Positions 61,681 to 64,000 of a stretch of DNA of 64,000 nt are shown here, piece after piece. Each line of letters opens with the position of its first letter. Position 1 is the stretch's first letter. The position numbers and the translations under genes are program-made. The notes below the pieces were generated by a model. That model made no database searches, was not told the origin of the DNA, and saw nothing but the letters and a program-made list of their open reading frames with translations. Origin of the DNA: Flavisolibacter longurius (lineage in GTDB: Bacteria > Bacteroidota > Bacteroidia > Chitinophagales > Chitinophagaceae); assembly GCA_013327885.1 (NCBI GenBank), contig JABUMY010000008.1:62001-126000 (forward strand). The letters run 5' to 3'.

Positions 61681-63794
61681 CCCCCTTCCTGTAAAAAGCC
61701 ACGCTTTTTCATCAGGGCATGGATGGCGGCTTCTCTTCCCCTAAACTGTTTGTAACCCTCCGCCGGGTCGATGGTATTGCCAACCGAGAAAATATTTTTG
61801 CGCAGCCGCTCGGCCACCGCTTTACTATACGGTCCACCGCCTTCGCCAAATGCGCCGTAGGCATCGGCTGTCAGCACATCGGACCAGAGGTAGCTGTAAT
61901 ATCCGGCCGAATATCCATCGCTGCCAAAAACGTGCAGGAACTGCGGTGTGCGGTGACGCATCACGATCTCCTTTGGCATGCCCAGCGCCGTTAGGGTTTC
62001 GCGTTCAAAGGCATCTGCGTCTATTTTTTGCGAACCGGCGAGGTGCAGCTTCATATCTACCAGCGCACTGGCCAGGTATTCTACCGTGGCAAAACCCTGG
62101 TTAAACGTGGCTGCGTTTTCGATCCGCTGCACCAGGGCTTTTGGAATGGGTTCACCCGTTTTATAATGCAGGGCAAAGCGCTGCAATACTTCGGGAGTGC
62201 TTAGCCAGTGTTCCAGCAATTGCGAGGGAAACTCCACGTAGTCTCTTGCCACGGCCGTACCCGAAAGCGAGGGATAGGTAACATTGCTCGAAAGCCCGTG
62301 CAGGGCATGGCCAAATTCGTGAAAAAGCGTGGTGGCATCATCCCAGGAGATGAGTACCGGTTCACCTTCTGTGCCCTTTACAAAATTGGAGTTGTTGGAA
62401 ACGATAGTGGTGATATTGCCAGCCAGTTTTTCCTGCCGGCGGTAAGCGTTCATCCAGGCACCGGAACGTTTGCCCGTACGGGCATAAGGATCAAAATACC
62501 AAAGGCCGATGTGCTTGCCGGAGGTCTTGTCTTTTACTTCCCACACCTTAACATCGGGGTGATAAACAGGTACGTTGGTAACCGGCGTAAAGCTGAAGTT
62601 GAACAACTCTCCCGCCACCCAGAACATGCCTTCGCGAAGCTTGTCCAGTTGCAGATATTGTTTGACTTCCGTTTCGTCCAGGTCATATTTTGCTTTGCGC
62701 ACTTTTTCTGAATAGAACTTATAATCCCAGGGCTCGATGGTGATGCCGGCGCCTTCTTTGTTGGCAAGAGCCTGCATATCGGCCACTTCTTCGCCAACTC
62801 TTGATACGGCAGGCTTCCAAACGGCTTCGAGCAATTCCATGGCCCGCTGCGGGGTTTTGGCCATGGCGTTTTCCAGCCGCCAATGGGCATGGGTTTCGTA
62901 ACCCAGCAGCTTTGCCCTTTCCGCCCGCAGTTGCAGGATCTCGGTAATGATCTGGTTATTATCCGTGGCCCCACCGTTATCGCCGCGGTTGACAAACATG
63001 CGCCAGGCCGCCTCCCGCAGATTACGGTTAGTGCTGTACGTGAGAAAGGGATCAACCGAAGAACGGGTATTGGTGATCACCCAGCCTTCAACACCTTTGG
63101 CCTTGGCTGCTGCAGCCGCTGCATCGCGTTGGCTTTGCGGCAGACCGGCCAGTTCGGCTTCCCCTTTCAGGTGCAGGTATTCAGCCGTTTCATCGGCAAG
63201 AACATTCTGGCTGAAGCGGGTAAAGAGTCCGGCCAACTGCTGGTTGATCTGCGACATCCTTTCCTTTTGCGCTTCGTTCAGCCTGGCGCCAGCCCGTACA
63301 AAATTGGTATAATAAAGCCAGGACAACCGCTGCTGCTCCGGCGTAAGCTTTGCTTTGGAAGGCGAATTGTAAACGGCTTCGATACGCTTGAACAAGGCCG
63401 CGTTTTGGGTGATCTTGTCCTGGTGGGCAGCCAGCTTTGGTGCCAGCTCTTTTTCCACGGCCTGGAAGTCTTTACTGTTCATCGTGGCGCTCCAGATGCC
63501 ATAAATGGTTTGCACCCGGCTTAAGGTTTTGCCGGCAGCTTCCATAGCAGCCAATGTATTGTCGAAGGTCGGTGCCTGCGGGTTGGCTGCTATCTTTTCC
63601 ACTTCAGCCAATTGCGCCGCCATCGCCGCTTCCATGGCTGGCTTAAAATGAACGATTTGAACTTTATCAAAAGGTGGTATACCTCCATAAGGACCCGTCC
63701 AGTTTTGCAGAAGCGGGTTTGTGGTCGCTGTTTGTGCCCAAGCTGTTGTCATAATAGATAAACTGAAAATTCCTGCGGTCAGGCATTTCTTCAT
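61674..63794 (-). CDS. dcp: M3-family metallopeptidase, peptidyl-dipeptidase (Dcp-like)
   Basis: A 706-aa exported zinc peptidase of family M3, which removes dipeptides from the C-terminus of oligopeptides. The signal peptide is MKKCLTAGIFSLSIMTTAWAQ. The N-terminal helical part has NPLLQNWTGPYGGIPPFDKV, typical of bacterial Dcp. The zinc site TLFHEFGHALHGLSSNVTYP is at residues 489-508 with H492 and H496, followed by VEFPSQLLEHW, which contributes the third ligand Glu. The C-terminus has FGSDGYSAGYYSYLWSDVLT and GGGPYSKAVAERLRKN. It is complete and appears monocistronic. Periplasmic peptide digestion would fit with the neighbouring surface proteases. Confidence 0.93.
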   Translation of the reverse strand: MKKCLTAGIFSLSIMTTAWAQTATTNPLLQNWTGPYGGIPPFDKVQIVHFKPAMEAAMAAQLAEVEKIAANPQAPTFDNTLAAMEAAGKTLSRVQTIYGIWSATMNSKDFQAVEKELAPKLAAHQDKITQNAALFKRIEAVYNSPSKAKLTPEQQRLSWLYYTNFVRAGARLNEAQKERMSQINQQLAGLFTRFSQNVLADETAEYLHLKGEAELAGLPQSQRDAAAAAAKAKGVEGWVITNTRSSVDPFLTYSTNRNLREAAWRMFVNRGDNGGATDNNQIITEILQLRAERAKLLGYETHAHWRLENAMAKTPQRAMELLEAVWKPAVSRVGEEVADMQALANKEGAGITIEPWDYKFYSEKVRKAKYDLDETEVKQYLQLDKLREGMFWVAGELFNFSFTPVTNVPVYHPDVKVWEVKDKTSGKHIGLWYFDPYARTGKRSGAWMNAYRRQEKLAGNITTIVSNNSNFVKGTEGEPVLISWDDATTLFHEFGHALHGLSSNVTYPSLSGTAVARDYVEFPSQLLEHWLSTPEVLQRFALHYKTGEPIPKALVQRIENAATFNQGFATVEYLASALVDMKLHLAGSQKIDADAFERETLTALGMPKEIVMRHRTPQFLHVFGSDGYSAGYYSYLWSDVLTADAYGAFGEGGGPYSKAVAERLRKNIFSVGNTIDPAEGYKQFRGREAAIHALMKKRGFLQEGGR

Positions 63795-64000
63795 ACAATG
63801 GTTTTAACATGTGAAAGGTAAAACGGGATTTCTGTAACAGAGACGGGTCCGGCACGGAAAAGGTGGCATGCGGGGACGGGTTGCTATCGGCAGGGAACTG
63901 GTGTCGGACAAAATACACTCCTGCTCCTATCGGCGTCTTCGGCAACATGCCTTCCCCCATCGGTTTCGCCTCCACTATACCGTTGGCGAAGACGCCAATG
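63795..64000. other. upstream region of the M3 peptidase gene at the window end
   Basis: About 206 bases with no gene that I can support. A minus-strand frame of 102 codons (63667-63975) overlaps the peptidase start by 128 bases and has no family-like character, so I reject it. The next gene may start outside the window. Confidence 0.4.

Noticed and set aside
63667-63975. Minus-strand frame of 102 codons at the window end
   Set aside because: Overlaps the signal-peptide start of the M3 peptidase by 128 bases and shows no family-like composition.

Overview
The window looks like a chromosomal stretch from a member of the Bacteroidota, probably family Chitinophagaceae. The reasons are paired SusC/SusD outer-membrane glycan importers, many glycoside hydrolases with lipoprotein or Sec signals, Bacteroidota-type families of unknown function (DUF1735, DUF4255, DUF5908), weak ribosome-binding sites and mid GC content. 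No tRNA, rRNA, CRISPR array, transposase or phage integrase was seen. The taxonomic call is an inference from gene content.

Layout. 1-5.7 kb: the 5' part of a SusC-type receptor (cut by the window edge), an FGGY sugar kinase (gluconokinase-like), a VOC-family protein and a thioredoxin-like periplasmic protein, all on the minus strand. 6.1-8.4 kb: a plus-strand pair, gluconate-2-dehydrogenase subunit-3-like lipoprotein plus GMC oxidoreductase. 8.6-13.3 kb: a GH20 hexosaminidase, a carbon-nitrogen hydrolase and a metallophosphoesterase. 13.8-39.8 kb: one long minus-strand operon encoding an extracellular contractile injection system (eCIS; Afp/PVC/MAC relatives). In transcription order it runs: DUF4255 cap-like protein, an unknown 462-aa protein, one sheath, two tube proteins, DUF5908, LysM protein, VgrG-like spike, PAAR tip, gp25, two large baseplate proteins, an unknown 921-aa protein, tape measure, a 1743-aa DUF4157 cargo/toxin, its presumed immunity protein, a second DUF4157 protein and an AAA+ ATPase whose N-terminus is frameshifted. 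40.6-42.1 kb: a cytoplasmic PAS histidine kinase. 42.2-58.8 kb: a polysaccharide-utilisation-type locus with SusC, SusD, a DUF1735/discoidin lipoprotein, HExxH metalloproteins, two GH92 alpha-mannosidases (one fused to a basic-secretory-protein peptidase domain), a stand-alone basic-secretory-protein peptidase with a decayed internal duplication, and a GH43 enzyme. A histidine kinase/response regulator pair is transcribed divergently from susC at 59.0-61.2 kb. 61.7-63.8 kb: an M3 peptidyl-dipeptidase.

How the genes may work together. The eCIS operon encodes the full set expected for a free phage-tail-like particle: tube, sheath, spike, baseplate, tape measure, cap and ATPase. Two candidate payloads lie inside it, between tape measure and ATPase. 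The larger payload ends in a low-GC nuclease-like region followed at once by a small low-GC gene, the arrangement of a polymorphic toxin and its immunity protein. The mannosidase/protease locus, with its own sensor kinase pair, looks designed to strip mannose-rich glycoproteins at the cell surface.

Repeats. Seven degenerate short-unit arrays sit exactly on gene stop codons (eight gene ends). In every case the sense strand is the purine-rich, stop-codon-rich strand. Two of the arrays are followed by a pair of REP-like palindromes; one palindrome is identical over 27 bases at two loci 50 kb apart. This is the most unusual non-coding signal in the window.
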